Source: Rhodamnia argentea (lineage: Eukaryota > Streptophyta > Magnoliopsida > Myrtales > Myrtaceae). Taken from it: a stretch of DNA of 64,000 bases. Positions 45,307 through 56,882 of this stretch are shown piece by piece. The notes under the pieces were generated by a model that saw only the letters and a program-made list of their open reading frames with translations, was not told where the DNA came from and did no database searches. Location: contig NC_063155.1 in the NCBI RefSeq assembly GCF_020921035.1, positions 16,015,311 through 16,079,310 on the forward strand, read 5' to 3'. A program made the translations under genes and the position numbers. How positions within the stretch are numbered: position 1 is the first letter of the stretch; each line of letters begins with the position of its first letter.

Positions 45307-45939
45307 TCGGAGAACATCGACCGCCTCTTCGACCTCCCGAACGGTTTCTTCTACGCCGTCGTGGACCGCTTCTGTGAGAAGACATGGAGCCACACCCCTC
45401 GGTACAAAATCGGGTATTGCCAATAGTGCCCCGACGAGGTCCAATGGCTCGACCACGTTGGTCCAAAGCCGTCTCTCTACTTCAACGCCGGCATGTTTGT
45501 GTAGCAGCCGAACCTCGACACTTACCATGACTTGCTGGAAACCGTCAAGATCACACTTCCGACTCCATTTGCTGAACAAGACTTCTTGAACGTGTACTTC
45601 AAGGACATCTACAAACCGATTCCTAATGTGTACAACCTTGTGCTCGCGTGGTTGTGGCGTCACCCCGAGAATATCGAGTTGGACAAGGTGAAGGTCGTTC
45701 ACTATTGTGCCGCGGGGTCGAAGCCGTGGCAGTATACGGGCAAGGAGGAGAACATGGAAAGGGAAGATATCAAGATGCTGGTGAAGAAGTGGTGGGATAT
45801 CTATGATGACGAGTCTTTGGACTATAAGAATTTCGTGGCCAGAGATGAAGTGGCAAAACAAACGAAATGGGATCGGTTTCTTGCCGCGTTGGCGGAGGCC
45901 CGAGCTTTCCACTTCATAACCGCCCTGTCCGCAGCCTAA
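45307..45939 (+). pseudogene. Galactinol synthase 3' fragment, copy 3
   Basis: The frame reads ENIDRLFDLPNGFFYAVVDR, CEKTWSHTPRYKIGYCQ, FNAGMFV, DLLETVKITLPTPFAEQDFL, NVYNLVLAWLWRHPEN and the normal-looking C-terminus ending SAA. It keeps the stop after MFV shared by all three copies and has one of its own after GYCQ, but lacks the second stop of copy 1. The DxD half is missing. This is the best preserved of the three 3' fragments. Confidence 0.85.
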
Positions 45940-46119
45940 CTGTTTGGAATTAGGGTTGTGGTTTTAAGTGTGTAGAGCAATTATAGAGACAGACACGATT
46001 GGAATTGGTTGCTCTTTTCGTTAAGTTAAATGGAATTTCAAATTAACATGTATATTATACTTGTATTGTATCCGTGGTAGTGGAATTTCTCTTTAAGTAA
46101 AGTAAATTATCGATAGGGA

Positions 46120-47350
46120 CCATTATATTAAAATAATGGAGACCTATGTCTATAGATCATTTACCCTCTGTTTTCTTATGTAATTTAGAAAAAATTGAAA
46201 TTTCAACTACTCTTTTGTAAATTATGTTTATGAAGTAACACGTATTATTTATTCACACATTCATATCATTTTATGGGTTGCCACATCATCTCAAAATTGG
46301 TTTTTAAAATCAAATCAAAAATAGAATTATCTAGATGATATTCAACGTCCACGAGAAAATTATCAGAATAATCACATATCCATTGAATTGGGACATCTTA
46401 AATATTTCAATTTTGACAATTCAATCCTAAACATTTTACATATTTTCCAATTTAATCCTATTGATTGGAAAAGTCTGACATGGAATATCTAGTCAACGCC
46501 GACCATCCCAAGTGGCATGGTCAGAGCCGGCGTGGTCGCCGGAAAATGTTAAAAGTAGTGTCTTTCATTACCACCACACACAAAAAAAAAACTCCAATAG
46601 GAAATGTTGTCGTTCTCCCTTACGGCTCCGATTTGGATTCGATCAATATCGTGAACCCTAAAATCATGAAGAACCTGAATTTCTTTCAGTTTTTCTCCCA
46701 AATTCGATCACTCCTTTCCATTTCCCTCAAGCCGAGTTCTTCGTCCGTTGCCCGCACCCGCCCGACCTGGGAAAAAGAGTTGCGTACCGCCGTTGACAAC
46801 TGTCGGGCCATGGCTTCCAGAAACCGGCACAAACGTTGGGCCATTGTCAGATTCTTTGGGCCTTGACTAAGAACGGGCTTAACCGTAAAAGATTGGGCTC
46901 ATTCTCATAAGTTTCGGGCCTATGCTTTAGTCCCGTTCTGTAAGTTCGGAGATGGGAATAATTGCAAAATATTAAAATAGCACTTTTGCCCCCCAAAAGT
47001 ACACATTTGTTCTACATTGCTCCCGGAAATTCATTGGGTCTTACTTTTACGTCCTCCACAGCCACATTCACGATATACCCATCGGTGAATTTTCTTCGGA
47101 ATAAACTCCATACCTCAAATCAAATGCACTTTTAGTCCAAAGATATTCATTCGTGCTAATCTTTTATCATCGAGAGCATCATCACGCCCTTGATCCTATA
47201 TAGCCGTAAAACAGCAATAGCTCTTAATCGTCAACCCCGAATTCACAAAATATCTATATACCAATTTATTCGGGATTGTGGATATGTATTTTGTGTAGAT
47301 TATTTCTTATATCAACAATGAAGAAGATTCCCTTTTACACACCCAATGAT
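46120..47350 (-). repeat. Composite repeat B/C next to galactinol synthase copy 3
   Basis: Collinear with 11690-13040. The duplicated block ends here at about 47350. Confidence 0.65.
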
Positions 47351-48184
47351 CGTCAAGTCTCGGCCGCGAAGGTCGCAGCTGCCATGGCTGTGGAGCTCGA
47401 GCTCTGTGGCCGTAGCAGCCAACGTCTTTTTTACTTCCCAGTCGATATGCAACGCCAGAGAGAGACAGTAGAGAGAGGAGAGAAATGTTTTATTTTTTCT
47501 GAGTGGTGGGACCCTTATGCCCCACATGTCGCTGAATGGTGATCTGGACCGCACCAAATTTCCCACGTCTTTACTCAATATTTTTTCATATGGAAATGCC
47601 CTTTGTTCCGGAAAAAGTAAAACCTGAATTTTCTGGCATTTCGATTCGTTGGCAGAGAGAAAGCTAAGTGCCCGTGTCAAAGTTAGAAATGGTAAATTCA
47701 TCTATGGCTTAGCCCACCATAAACCAACCGCAATCTTTACAGTTTTTCATTGCAGTGAACTTATGTTGCCTTAATTTGCGCAAAACATGTCGGAACAATT
47801 TCACCTCGAGGATAAACAGAGTCTATGAGAGAGCTCGGAGTTTGTCGTGAATTCGGAATAGGAAACCACTGTAGATGACCAAGGTTTAATCCCGCTCTCG
47901 TAACAATCCCAAGTGAAAACCAACATTAGAAAATCCAAGTTTCGGATAACTTTGTGAATCGAGAAATAGCAAGACAGCATCAAACTCATCATAATTTAAG
48001 CACGATAAAAGATCCGACAAAATCTCTTCAACAATCCAAATCTAACAAATCGATCCGGAACTCAAACCAACTTAACATACCTTAAGACAAGACAAATACG
48101 CATGCAAATGAACTCATTTCTGAGTGAACAAAAACACTCGTTCACATATCAAAATCAGGCATCGGTGAAATCCCCGCCATCGAA
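47351..48184. other. Inverted 3' flank of C2-E
   Basis: The part 47580-47650 is an R1 scrap. The part 47640-48110 is the inverted copy of 15784-16250 (flank of gene B). No gene is seen. Confidence 0.55.
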
Positions 48185-48889
48185 TCACAGGTTATCGAAC
48201 GCATCTGTTATCACGTTCACGGCAGCCGCGATCCCCGCCCTCCCCAGCAAGTTCCAGCCGGGGAGCGGCCGCTGCGGCAGCAGGGCTGCAGGCACATATG
48301 CCATCTGATGGTGCAGTGCAGGTATGGGTGGTCGGTACGGGTTTGCCGCCGGAAAATTGGGCGCGGCGTTCTGCGGATATGCAACCGGAGGGGAGCGCAT
48401 GGGTGGCACGTATGGTTCGGACAGCGTCGCTGCAGCTTGAGTAGCCGTCACTGTCTCCTCCTGCTCGCAGAACTCGTAGGAAAATTTGAGAACGGCCATG
48501 GTCTTCCCCTTGGTCCACACTTGGCAGCTCAGCAACTTGGCCTCCATGACGCCGGTGCAGCCCTTCTCAAGCAGATCCTTGACGGACACATCCACCTCGC
48601 CGACCACGTAAGTAGTCTTGCGGCCAAAGAAGGACCCCTTCTTGAAGCAGAAGAAGGTGTTCTTCTTCTCGATCTTGAACTCGAGGCGGGTGTCGAGAAG
48701 CGCGGCCTCTTCCACGGTGAATTCAAAGGTGTGGCCCAACCAGGGGTCGGTGGTGCTGCCTTTCTTGTGGACGGGGGTGCGCTGCTTCTTGTCGCTCTGG
48801 TCGCCGGAGAGGGAGACGACTAGGTAGACACCGTGGGCCTTGAGGTACTTGACCGACTTAATGGTTATCACCAGATGCCTGGACGCCAT
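48185..48889 (-). CDS. SRC2-like C2-domain protein E
   Basis: 234 aa, minus strand, ATG at 48889 (the start shared with F and D: MASRHLVITIKSVKYLKAHG); a longer upstream frame is 5' UTR. The first 104 or so residues match F apart from a single Ser/Pro change. The second half is different: LEKGCTGVMEAKLLSCQV, then a Tyr/Pro tail (PVAYPQNAAPNFPAANPYRP) of the G/H type, and the end AGIAAAVNVITDAFDNL. The stop falls early compared with C. It lacks the residues EPFLNP found in A-D. It looks like a chimera of an F-like 5' half and a B/G-like 3' half. It shares a head-to-head promoter with F. Confidence 0.85.
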   Translation of the reverse strand: MASRHLVITIKSVKYLKAHGVYLVVSLSGDQSDKKQRTPVHKKGSTTDPWLGHTFEFTVEEAALLDTRLEFKIEKKNTFFCFKKGSFFGRKTTYVVGEVDVSVKDLLEKGCTGVMEAKLLSCQVWTKGKTMAVLKFSYEFCEQEETVTATQAAATLSEPYVPPMRSPPVAYPQNAAPNFPAANPYRPPIPALHHQMAYVPAALLPQRPLPGWNLLGRAGIAAAVNVITDAFDNL

Positions 48890-49300
48890 GATCTCTGCGC
48901 TCCAGGATGGTTTTGAGAGAGAGAGGGAGTTTGTAAAGGAGAAACGAGAAATTCGGTCTCTGAGGGACTGAGAGGGGGTCGTCTCTGTATATAGAGAGAG
49001 GGAGCTGATCTCCTTGGTGCGGGGCATTCTCGTCATTCCTCGGGAGCTGATCTCCGATCTCCTTGGTGCGGGGCAGTCTCGTCATTCCTCGGGAGCTGAT
49101 CTCCGATCGATCTCCTTGGTGCGGGGCAGTCTCGTCATTCCTCGGGAGCTGATCTCCGATCGATCTCCTTGGTGCGGGGCAGTCTCGTCATTCCTCGGGA
49201 TCTCCTTGGTGCGGGGCAGTCTCGTCATTCCTCGGGAGCTGATGACTTGGCTCCCTCTCTCTATATACAGAGACGACCCCCTCTCAGTCCCTCAGAGATC
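48890..49300. promoter_or_regulatory. Bidirectional promoter of C2 genes E and F with central minisatellite
   Basis: Both genes have the same TATA box and leader as inverted copies (CTCTCTATATACAGAGACGA; minus-strand box at 48988-48993, plus-strand box at 49262-49267). Between them (49002-49245) are five direct copies of a 37-53 bp unit containing CTTGGTGCGGGGCAGTCTCG. E has an extra leader of about 60 bp (48900-48960) that F lacks. Confidence 0.9.
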
Positions 49301-49945
49301 ATGGCGTCCAGGCATCTGGTGATAACCATTAAGTCGGTCAAGTACCTCAAGGCCCACGGTGTCTACCTAGTCGTCTCCCTCTCCGGCGACCAGAGCGACA
49401 AGAAGCAGCGCACCCCCGTCCACAAGAAAGGCAGCACCACCGACCCCTGGTTGGGCCACACCTTTGAATTCACCGTGGAAGAGGCCGCGCTTCTCGACAC
49501 CCGCCTCGAGTTCAAGATCGAGAAGAAGAACACCTTCTTCTGCTTCAAGAAGGGGTCCTTCTTTGGCCGCAAGACTACTTACGTGGTCGGCGAGGTGGAT
49601 GTGCCCGTCAAGGATCTGCTTCCGGATGGCTGCGCCGGCGACATGAATCCCAAGGTGCTGAGCCGCGAAGTGAGGTCGTCCTCCCCGAAGAAGACCATTC
49701 TCGAATTTTCCTGCGAGTTCGGCGAGCGGTTCCTCGTCGAGGCGCCCCTGGAGCTGGAGGAGGAGATAGTCACGACTACTGAAGCTGCAGAGCGCCATCA
49801 GACGGGGAACGCCACTCCGCCGCCGCCCCAGCATCACCCCGGCCGGAACTTCCTGGGGAGGGTGGGGATCGCCGTGGCCGTGCGCGCGATAGCAAGTGTG
49901 TTCAGTAACCTCGTATTCGACAGCGAGGATTTTACTGATGTCTAG
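49301..49945 (+). CDS. SRC2-like C2-domain protein F
   Basis: A single-exon gene of 214 aa. ATG 49301 is chosen over the upstream in-frame start at 49169 because it matches D and E and lies 35 bp after the TATA box region. C2 domain: HKKGSTTDPWLGHTFEF, KKNTFFCFKKGSFFGRKTTY, GEVDVPVKDLLPDG, TILEFSCEF. It then has an acidic EAPLELEEEI stretch, a short linker, GRNFLGRVGIAVAVRAIASV and the end FDSEDFTDV. The second half follows D. Like E it lacks EPFLNP. The very short distance between TATA box and ATG (about 35-40 bp) leaves almost no leader, so the true start of transcription could lie further upstream. Confidence 0.85.
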   Translation: MASRHLVITIKSVKYLKAHGVYLVVSLSGDQSDKKQRTPVHKKGSTTDPWLGHTFEFTVEEAALLDTRLEFKIEKKNTFFCFKKGSFFGRKTTYVVGEVDVPVKDLLPDGCAGDMNPKVLSREVRSSSPKKTILEFSCEFGERFLVEAPLELEEEIVTTTEAAERHQTGNATPPPPQHHPGRNFLGRVGIAVAVRAIASVFSNLVFDSEDFTDV

Positions 49946-51001
49946 ATTTGATACGTGAACGAGTAGTATTCTCGTTCATTTGCATGCGTGTTTGTTTCGT
50001 CTTAAGGTATGTTAAGCTGGTTTCGAGTCCTGCGTCGATTTGTTAAGTCGGGTTTGTTTGGAAGAGATCTCATCGGATTATGAGATTGATGTTTGTCTTG
50101 CTACTTCTCGATTTCGAAAGTGATATGGAAAACTTGGATTTTGCCGATCCGACACGTGCCGCCGTGATCGGGTGCGGCTTGAGTCCCGAGGAACCTTTTC
50201 ACAAAATCTTTAAGTCCTACAAAATCTGTGTTTTTTATTCTCACCAAAAGAAAAAAAAAAAAGCTAAGGTGGTATTATCGTTAGTGTAATTATTCTGCTT
50301 TCGATTTTTATTTTTTTGGTCGACGAACCAAGCAACTCTTTAGGGGTAAAAGGGAATCTTCCTCATTCTTGATATAAGAAAAAATTTACGCAAAATACAT
50401 ATTGGCATAATATCTTGAATAAATGCGTATATAGATATCTTATGAATTTATGGTTGACGATCCGGAGTTATCGTTATTTCACAACTCTATAGAATCGAAG
50501 GTGTGGTGATGCTTTCGATGATAAAAGTTCAGCACAAATTAATATCTTTAAATTAAAAATGCATTTCATTTGAGGTATGGAGTTTATTGCGAAGAAAATT
50601 CACCGTGACAGGAACCTGGGGGTAAAACCTATGTATACGTCGTGAATGTGGCTGTGGAGGACGTAAGCGTAAAGACCCAATGAATTTCCGAGAGCAACGT
50701 CGAACAAGAAGGGATAGAAAAGACCAAAAAAAGATGAATTTGGGACTTGAACGGAATTTAACAAAAGATTAGGGTACAATCGCGAAAGTGAAGAATTATT
50801 GTTTATGAGATTTAACCATGGATCCGCGAGTATGAGCTAAGATCCGAGCAACAGAAAGACCTCGTGAAAACCTCTTTAGCATTTCACCCTCAAAATCAAT
50901 TCTCTCTCTCCTTCAGAAGCGTCAGATTTGTTCATGAAGATTGCCATTTGACCGGAGAAATCAGCCGCTGATCCTTCTCTTTCACCCTCTCATCGTTCGC
51001 C
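49946..51001. other. 3' flank of C2-F and ECHIDNA upstream region
   Basis: Collinear with 3583-4622 and 37837-38935, with part C of the composite repeat at 50260-50710. A CT-rich leader (50896-50915) precedes the ECHIDNA ATG. Confidence 0.65.
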
Positions 51002-54000
51002 ATGGATCCCAGCCAGGTGAGTCGAGTCGTCTCTTGTTCTTGTTCTTCGCTGAGGTTGATTTCTGTCGACATCTCCGCGGTCGATTTGGTCGATTTCTGT
51101 GTTTCTGCCCAAGTTCGGTTCTCGAGCGTTTCTGTAGGGTGTCGTTCGTGCTTTGGATGTTATCGGTTGGCTCGGTTTTGCACGATAGCGAGATCTGCCT
51201 GCGTCTCGGCGTGTCGGAGTTAGAGCCAGGTCGTTGAGTTGCTCATTCAATTGAGTTAGATTTGAGTTGGGTTACATCGTTCAGATGTAGGCACGGGTAC
51301 ATTCATTGGATCTGGAATTAAGAGTAAGAAGGAGAGAAGAAAATAGAGAAGATTTCACCTGAATTTGCTAATCTTTCAGAGTAGAAGTTAATTGCATGGG
51401 TAATCGTGGTGTTTTGGAGTGGACTGACGGATTCTAATTGGTTCTGCTCGTAAATAGATTCTAATTGCTACCTCTTCCTTTATATGGAGGAAGCTCCTTA
51501 AGCCGAGAACTGAATTTAAGCCCTTGATTAAGTATGGTGTCGTTGGTGGTAACACAATTGCTTATGGCTGGATCCTTGGCTTCCTATGGAGGCTTTTCTG
51601 GGATGTGTTTCCTCCAAGGGTAGTCTATGATGCTGGATTAGCTCTCAGTGTGAAGGTATCCGATGTGATTGTGAATGGGGCATGGCACTGGCCTCCTGCT
51701 AGGTCTGAGGACCTAGTTCTTATTGAATCTGTGTCGTGGAATTCAGCCAAATGTTAAGCAATTCAACTGAATCGTCTGGGTGCCTTTTTCTGCTGGAAGA
51801 TTTCCTAGTAATAGCTCTTGGAGTAAAATTCAATCTTCAGCTGGTAAAGTGGCCCTGGCATAAGCTAGTTTGGTTTGCTTTAAACATACCAAACGACTGT
51901 ATTAGCTGTCTTGTTATTTTGAAAAGCTGCCTACTAGAGATAGATCAAAGAAAAATCCTTCTTTAATGATGTTTGCCTTCTCTGTGGATCATTCCCTGAA
52001 TCTTAGGGTTCATTAATTTTCTCAATGTACTATGTCTTGTAAATTCTCGAGCTTAGTTTATAGTTGTTGTGGTATTCAAAGAGTTTGGAGTTGGAGTGAC
52101 GAGATGCAGTGGGCTTGTGCCTAGTAGGAAGGGGAAAGCTATAGCAGATGTTGCTTGCAAGATTGCATGGTGTGATGATAATTTTCTTGTTTTAAGTAGT
52201 GGTATCATGTCAAGAGTAATCTGTGATGTTTTGTACTGGCTTGGCAACATGCTAACATGTAATTTATTAGTAAAATCTCAGAGAAGGCAAATCTGCCGTA
52301 AGAGACTTATGACTTGAGTTGCTGTATATCTCGAGTCTCTGTTGTTATCCTTTTTGTCATTTGTAGCAGGATAATCCTGCTTTGTTTATTTGAATAGAAC
52401 TCATTTGCTTACCTAGCAATAGTTTGTGGTATAGGAGAATTGTATTGCTTAGAAAATTAGTGATCTTTCCATATTTAAACTTTGTAGGAGGTCAGGACGT
52501 ATTGAACTTTTTATCTTTTCATCGACCACAGGTTTAGCAGTTGACAGGGGATCCCTGAAGGAGTAATAAAGCTAGATATACTCAGGAATAGTGAAGCTTT
52601 ACCCCTTCTTTCTGGCCTTGAGCTATAGAGCATTGCGAATGATGGTAAAAATAAGGACTATCGTGCTGTAGGTGTTTGATGGAAATTGTGCTGCTTTCAC
52701 TTATCCATAGTCTGACAGTGGAGTGGACAATTTGATTCTTTTGAAAAATTCATCTCATATGACTTTCTTTTCTATAATCACCTATGTCATGGCATAATCT
52801 TTTGCTCCTTCCTGCAGCCTGTAGTAGAGAACTACGCCAACCCAAAGACATGTTTCTTTCACGTTATTTTCAAGGTAAAGTTAGAAGAGTATCTGTAGGA
52901 AGTTTTGATAATTTCTAAACCAGGACTTTGGAGTTCTAATGTTCAATATTTCTTTGTCTTGCAGGCTGCTGCTTTGGCATTTTACATATTATCTGCTCTC
53001 TTCTTCGATAATTTTGTCATCATTTTTGTGGTGACGGTCTTCCTTGCTGCCCTAGACTTTTGGGTTGTGAAAAATGTGAGTGGGCGTATCTTAGTGGGTT
53101 TGAGGTGGTGGAATGAGATAGATGATAATGGTGAGAGTGTTTGGAGATTTGAATGCCTTGACCAGGAGGTGAGCTAAGTAATGTTGATATTCTAGTTTAC
53201 TTGCATTGATTTTGCTCAAAAAATTATCTTTCGGAAGATCTGATTTGTGTCCTTATAAATCCGTTTCCTTATTTTGGTGCTAGTCATTGGCGCGGATGAA
53301 TAAGAAAGATTCGTGGTTGTTCTGGTGGACTCTTTACCTTACGGTAAGTTCACATGTCATGACTCGTGCTCATTGATCTTCCCTCAGAAATGAAAAACAA
53401 ACAGCAAAAACAAAACCAAACTCATTTTCTTGCTAGGAGACACAAAGGTAACACATAGGAAGGTCTTGCATACAATCACACGCACTCTGAAGCTTCAACT
53501 TTTTGAAACAAGGACATACCAAGGAGTGCTTTGGTATGTTTGTAAATGAACTGCAAATCATACTGGTATTAGGAAATTATATATCATTTAAACCCACTGA
53601 TGTATAATCCTTAACTCGTAGCTGTCCTAGACTTTGCATTGGGGTCATTGTGTGGCCCTATTGCGGGTGCTTGGAGTCTGTCTTTCAGCTTCACTTATTT
53701 TCATTATCTACATCCAAGATTTTTTTTATGTCTGCAGGCAGTCGCATGGACTATCCTTGGTATATTCTCACTCATAAGGTTCCAGGCTGACTATCTCCTT
53801 GTTGTTGGAGTTTGTTTGACTCTCAGCATTGCAAATATTGTGGGCTTCACCAAGTGCCGCAAAGGTGGGCAGTAACTCTCCTCCTAAGTTTTGTTAATGA
53901 GATATCTTCGATGCATAGTGATTTATCTGTCTGCACATGTCCCCACCTTGTGCTTAGTTCTTTGAAGAGACAATTTGTCATGTTAAGGCCGTTCAAGATG

Positions 54001-54325
54001 GGAGATCTTTAGGTGAAGTTCTCGTCTAGTAATTACTAGCTTAAGGTATACAAGCTTAGATGGACCATGCAACCTTCTAAATTGAGCAGATATGATTTAG
54101 CTTGCATTTCAGGGCTGCTCATTCGGCATTCTCTGGCCTTGCGACCTTTTAGTTGACTCTCTTGATTTTAAAATGAGCTATCTCAGTCTCTGAAATTTTC
54201 CTACTTGCTGAAGAGATTTTTGGTTGTATTTCCCAGATGCCAAGAAGCAGATCCAGGCATTTGCTACCCAGACGATTGCCTCTCGGTTTTCTTCTACGAT
54301 ACAATCAGCATTTAGCGTTGTTTGA
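51002..54325 (+). CDS. ECH: ECHIDNA, complete (TVP23 family, trans-Golgi network)
   Basis: Six exons: 51002-51016, 52818-52874, 52965-53168, 53284-53343, 53738-53864 and 54237-54325, all GT/AG, giving 183 aa against about 186 in Arabidopsis. Landmarks are YANPKTCFFHVIFK, hydrophobic helices AAALAFYILSALFFDNF and VIIFVVTVFLAALDFWVV, KNVSGRILVGLRWWNEI, NKKDSWLFWWTLYL, a third hydrophobic stretch in exon 5 (LLVVGVCLTLSIANIVGF) and the tail KKQIQAFATQTIASRFSS. ECHIDNA works with YIP4 proteins at the trans-Golgi network in secretion of cell wall polysaccharides and in cell elongation (family knowledge). This is the only copy with exons 5-6 and is taken as the functional gene. Intron 1 holds a LINE relic. 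Confidence 0.95.
51476..52321 (+). mobile_element. LINE 3' fragment in ECHIDNA intron 1 (original copy)
   Basis: Same fragment and ends as 5095-5940. Confidence 0.78.
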
Positions 54326-54807
54326 ACCACATATACCCCAAAATAACCTCAAGGGAAGAATTCACGTGAAGGTGAGATGTGAAATGTGGTAGCAAAACTT
54401 GTGTAAAGATGATACCGATGACTGGACTGGACAGTTTTGGATACGATTCTTTCTAATGGGAAAAGGGATGTCTTGGGTCGAATATTCGTAGGATACATAG
54501 ATTTTGTACTGTGCTTATTGTTTTTCTCCCTCTCATAGTATCATGGACTTTGTAATGAACTCTTTAAGCTGAATGATGAGTGTTCTCTGTGGTTTTGTGT
54601 TTCGCGTCAGCTCTCCTAACACGTGTTCTGCTGTGGTTGGAAAATGAGTATCATATCTAAGTATGCTTCATTTTTCTCGGGATACATCTGTACTATGGTC
54701 ACATGCCAGCCACGTTTATCGGGACAAAGACTGAGATATAGGAGTCCCAGCTGCTTAGAACCAGAAATTGCAGGTCACGCGTTTGGCTCTTACTTTCAGT
54801 ATAATTA
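54326..54807 (+). other. ECHIDNA 3' UTR and downstream region
   Basis: Unique in this window. No second gene is seen. Confidence 0.5.
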
Positions 54808-56183
54808 GTGAAAACCATGCGATCCTTGTCCTTTGAGGATGTCTGTTTCTGTGCCAGGAACCGGTGAAATTCTGCTTTTCCGTTCATGATTTTCAATAGG
54901 GAAAATTTCTTCGAATAAAAAAAAATTTCAAATAAGAACTCGAAATGTCTTTTATTTCAAATAAGGGCAGGAAATGGTCTTTATATCAAATAAGGACTTG
55001 AAGTGATCGTTTTTGTTTCGAATAAGGGCTTGATTTCGCTAGCCGATTAAGGATATTTTCGTTAAAATATAATTTCTATATATTTTTGGTTAAATTAAAT
55101 TTAAAATTTAAAAAAAAAATTTAAAAAAAGAAATACATGCCGTAGAAAAAAGAAATACAAGTGGAAAGGCTACCCTCCTGTCAATGGTCGTTGCCACACC
55201 GCCGGTGTAGGCCCTCACCTCTGACAGCGGGGTCGTTGACAACATGACCCCGACGGCCATTGTCGCTACCCCACTCCACTGGCAAGAGGCAGCCCCATTG
55301 CCTATGTTTCTTTTATTTTAACTTTATTTTATTTTATTTTTAGATAATAGAAAAAGGAAAAAACAAAGAAAAAATGAATGACGAAAATGCCTAACCAACC
55401 GGTGAGTCAAGCCCCTTGTTGAGATCCTTCTTGAGATTGATACGATCACTTCATGTCCTTATTTGAAATATTGTCCATTTGAGGCTTTTATTTTAAATAA
55501 TGAGAGCACTTCATATCCTTATTTGAAATAAAGCCAAAGAGGGAATAATTGGCTTTGCCAACATTTAGTTCACGAAGTTCCGATCCAAACAAAGGTGATT
55601 TGTGGACATTCTCTCCATTCATTGAGAAAGGGTTTATCGGCCAACATTGGCATCAATATTTGGGTTTTTGGCCAAGCTCAAAAGTTTCTCCATGAGGGAC
55701 TTTCCTTTCTTTAGGAGACTTCCAAGGTGTCCCACCTTCTAGGCGAGACAAGCTATTAGCTAAGAGCCTCTTTTCCTTATGCCTGGCTCCCCGAAAACAA
55801 CGTTTGATTTGTCCATTTCATGTCTTTATTTGAAAAAAAAATAAAGGTATTTCGTGTCCTTATTTGAAAATTTCCCTTTTTAATATGTAGTTTCAAACCA
55901 TCAAATTTATGAGGACTCACTCTATTTTTTTTTTTTATTTGAAGACACACGGACCATCCCGAATTTGAAAATATTTCAGCTTACAGATCCGCACAATTGG
56001 ATTCTCCTACTCGTCTCAAAGGAAGATTTTTCGAGGGAAATCCCCAACTGTCAAGAGTGTCTCAACCGAGTTTGACCAAATCGGGTCGGTTGGATTATGT
56101 GTTGGAATATGTCAAACATTTAACCCTACTTACCTGTTAATATGTGGCTTTGGGAAACATGAATCGGCGAAACACTCGCGTTT
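54808..56183 (-). repeat. ECHIDNA 3' flank, inverted at 34487-35865, with MITE-like core
   Basis: The inner element (about 54898-55876) has TTTCAAATAAGG-type terminal inverted repeats and a GC-rich core (55170-55300). The homology includes unique-looking DNA on both sides of the element, so the whole segment was duplicated, not just the element. Confidence 0.75.
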
Positions 56184-56882
56184 TATGATTTACCAAACCA
56201 TACGTTCTCGCGAGGTAAAGAAGGTTTACATCTTTCCCAACAAAATGCATTTAACCATTATTTTTCTTAATAAGATGTCTGCTGACAAGAATTTCACAAA
56301 AACAAAGAGATGATCCGTTCAATTTCTACTCTTAAGCCATTTGGTTAATTTGAGTTCTGTGCTGATTGACGTGCATACTAAAAAAAACAAAAATGCTATT
56401 AGCTTAATGGTAAAATTGCATCCTCAAAATTGCTTCATTATATTTAGACTCCGTTTATTACGTGAAAATAAATAATTTCAAATATATATTTTTTAAATTG
56501 ATCGGTTGCAGTTCTTGAAATAATTAATCACTAAAAAATGTTATGATAATTGACAAAATTTTAAGTTTCAGTGTTTTTTTGGACGATAGAAATATTTTCC
56601 GTTGATTCATTTTTATAAATGATACAAACTTTCATTATTATGGAAATATTTTTTGAAATTATTTATTTTTTCGCAAAATAAAGGAGCCGTGGGGATCGCT
56701 TGGAGCTATTTAAATTAAATGCTAAATTAGTATTATAATTTATACTTTAATAAAATGGATAAATATGATGAGGCGCTTTCAATCTTATGAGCTTTTGCTT
56801 GTCCTGGGCACGTCCAGTCTTCCCTCCATAAAAATTCTCTTTCCATTTTTTCTGACTCCGGAGCCCAGAAACAACGACGACG
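56184..56882. other. AT-rich intergenic DNA and Agenet gene promoter region
   Basis: No gene or recognised repeat is seen. Confidence 0.5.
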
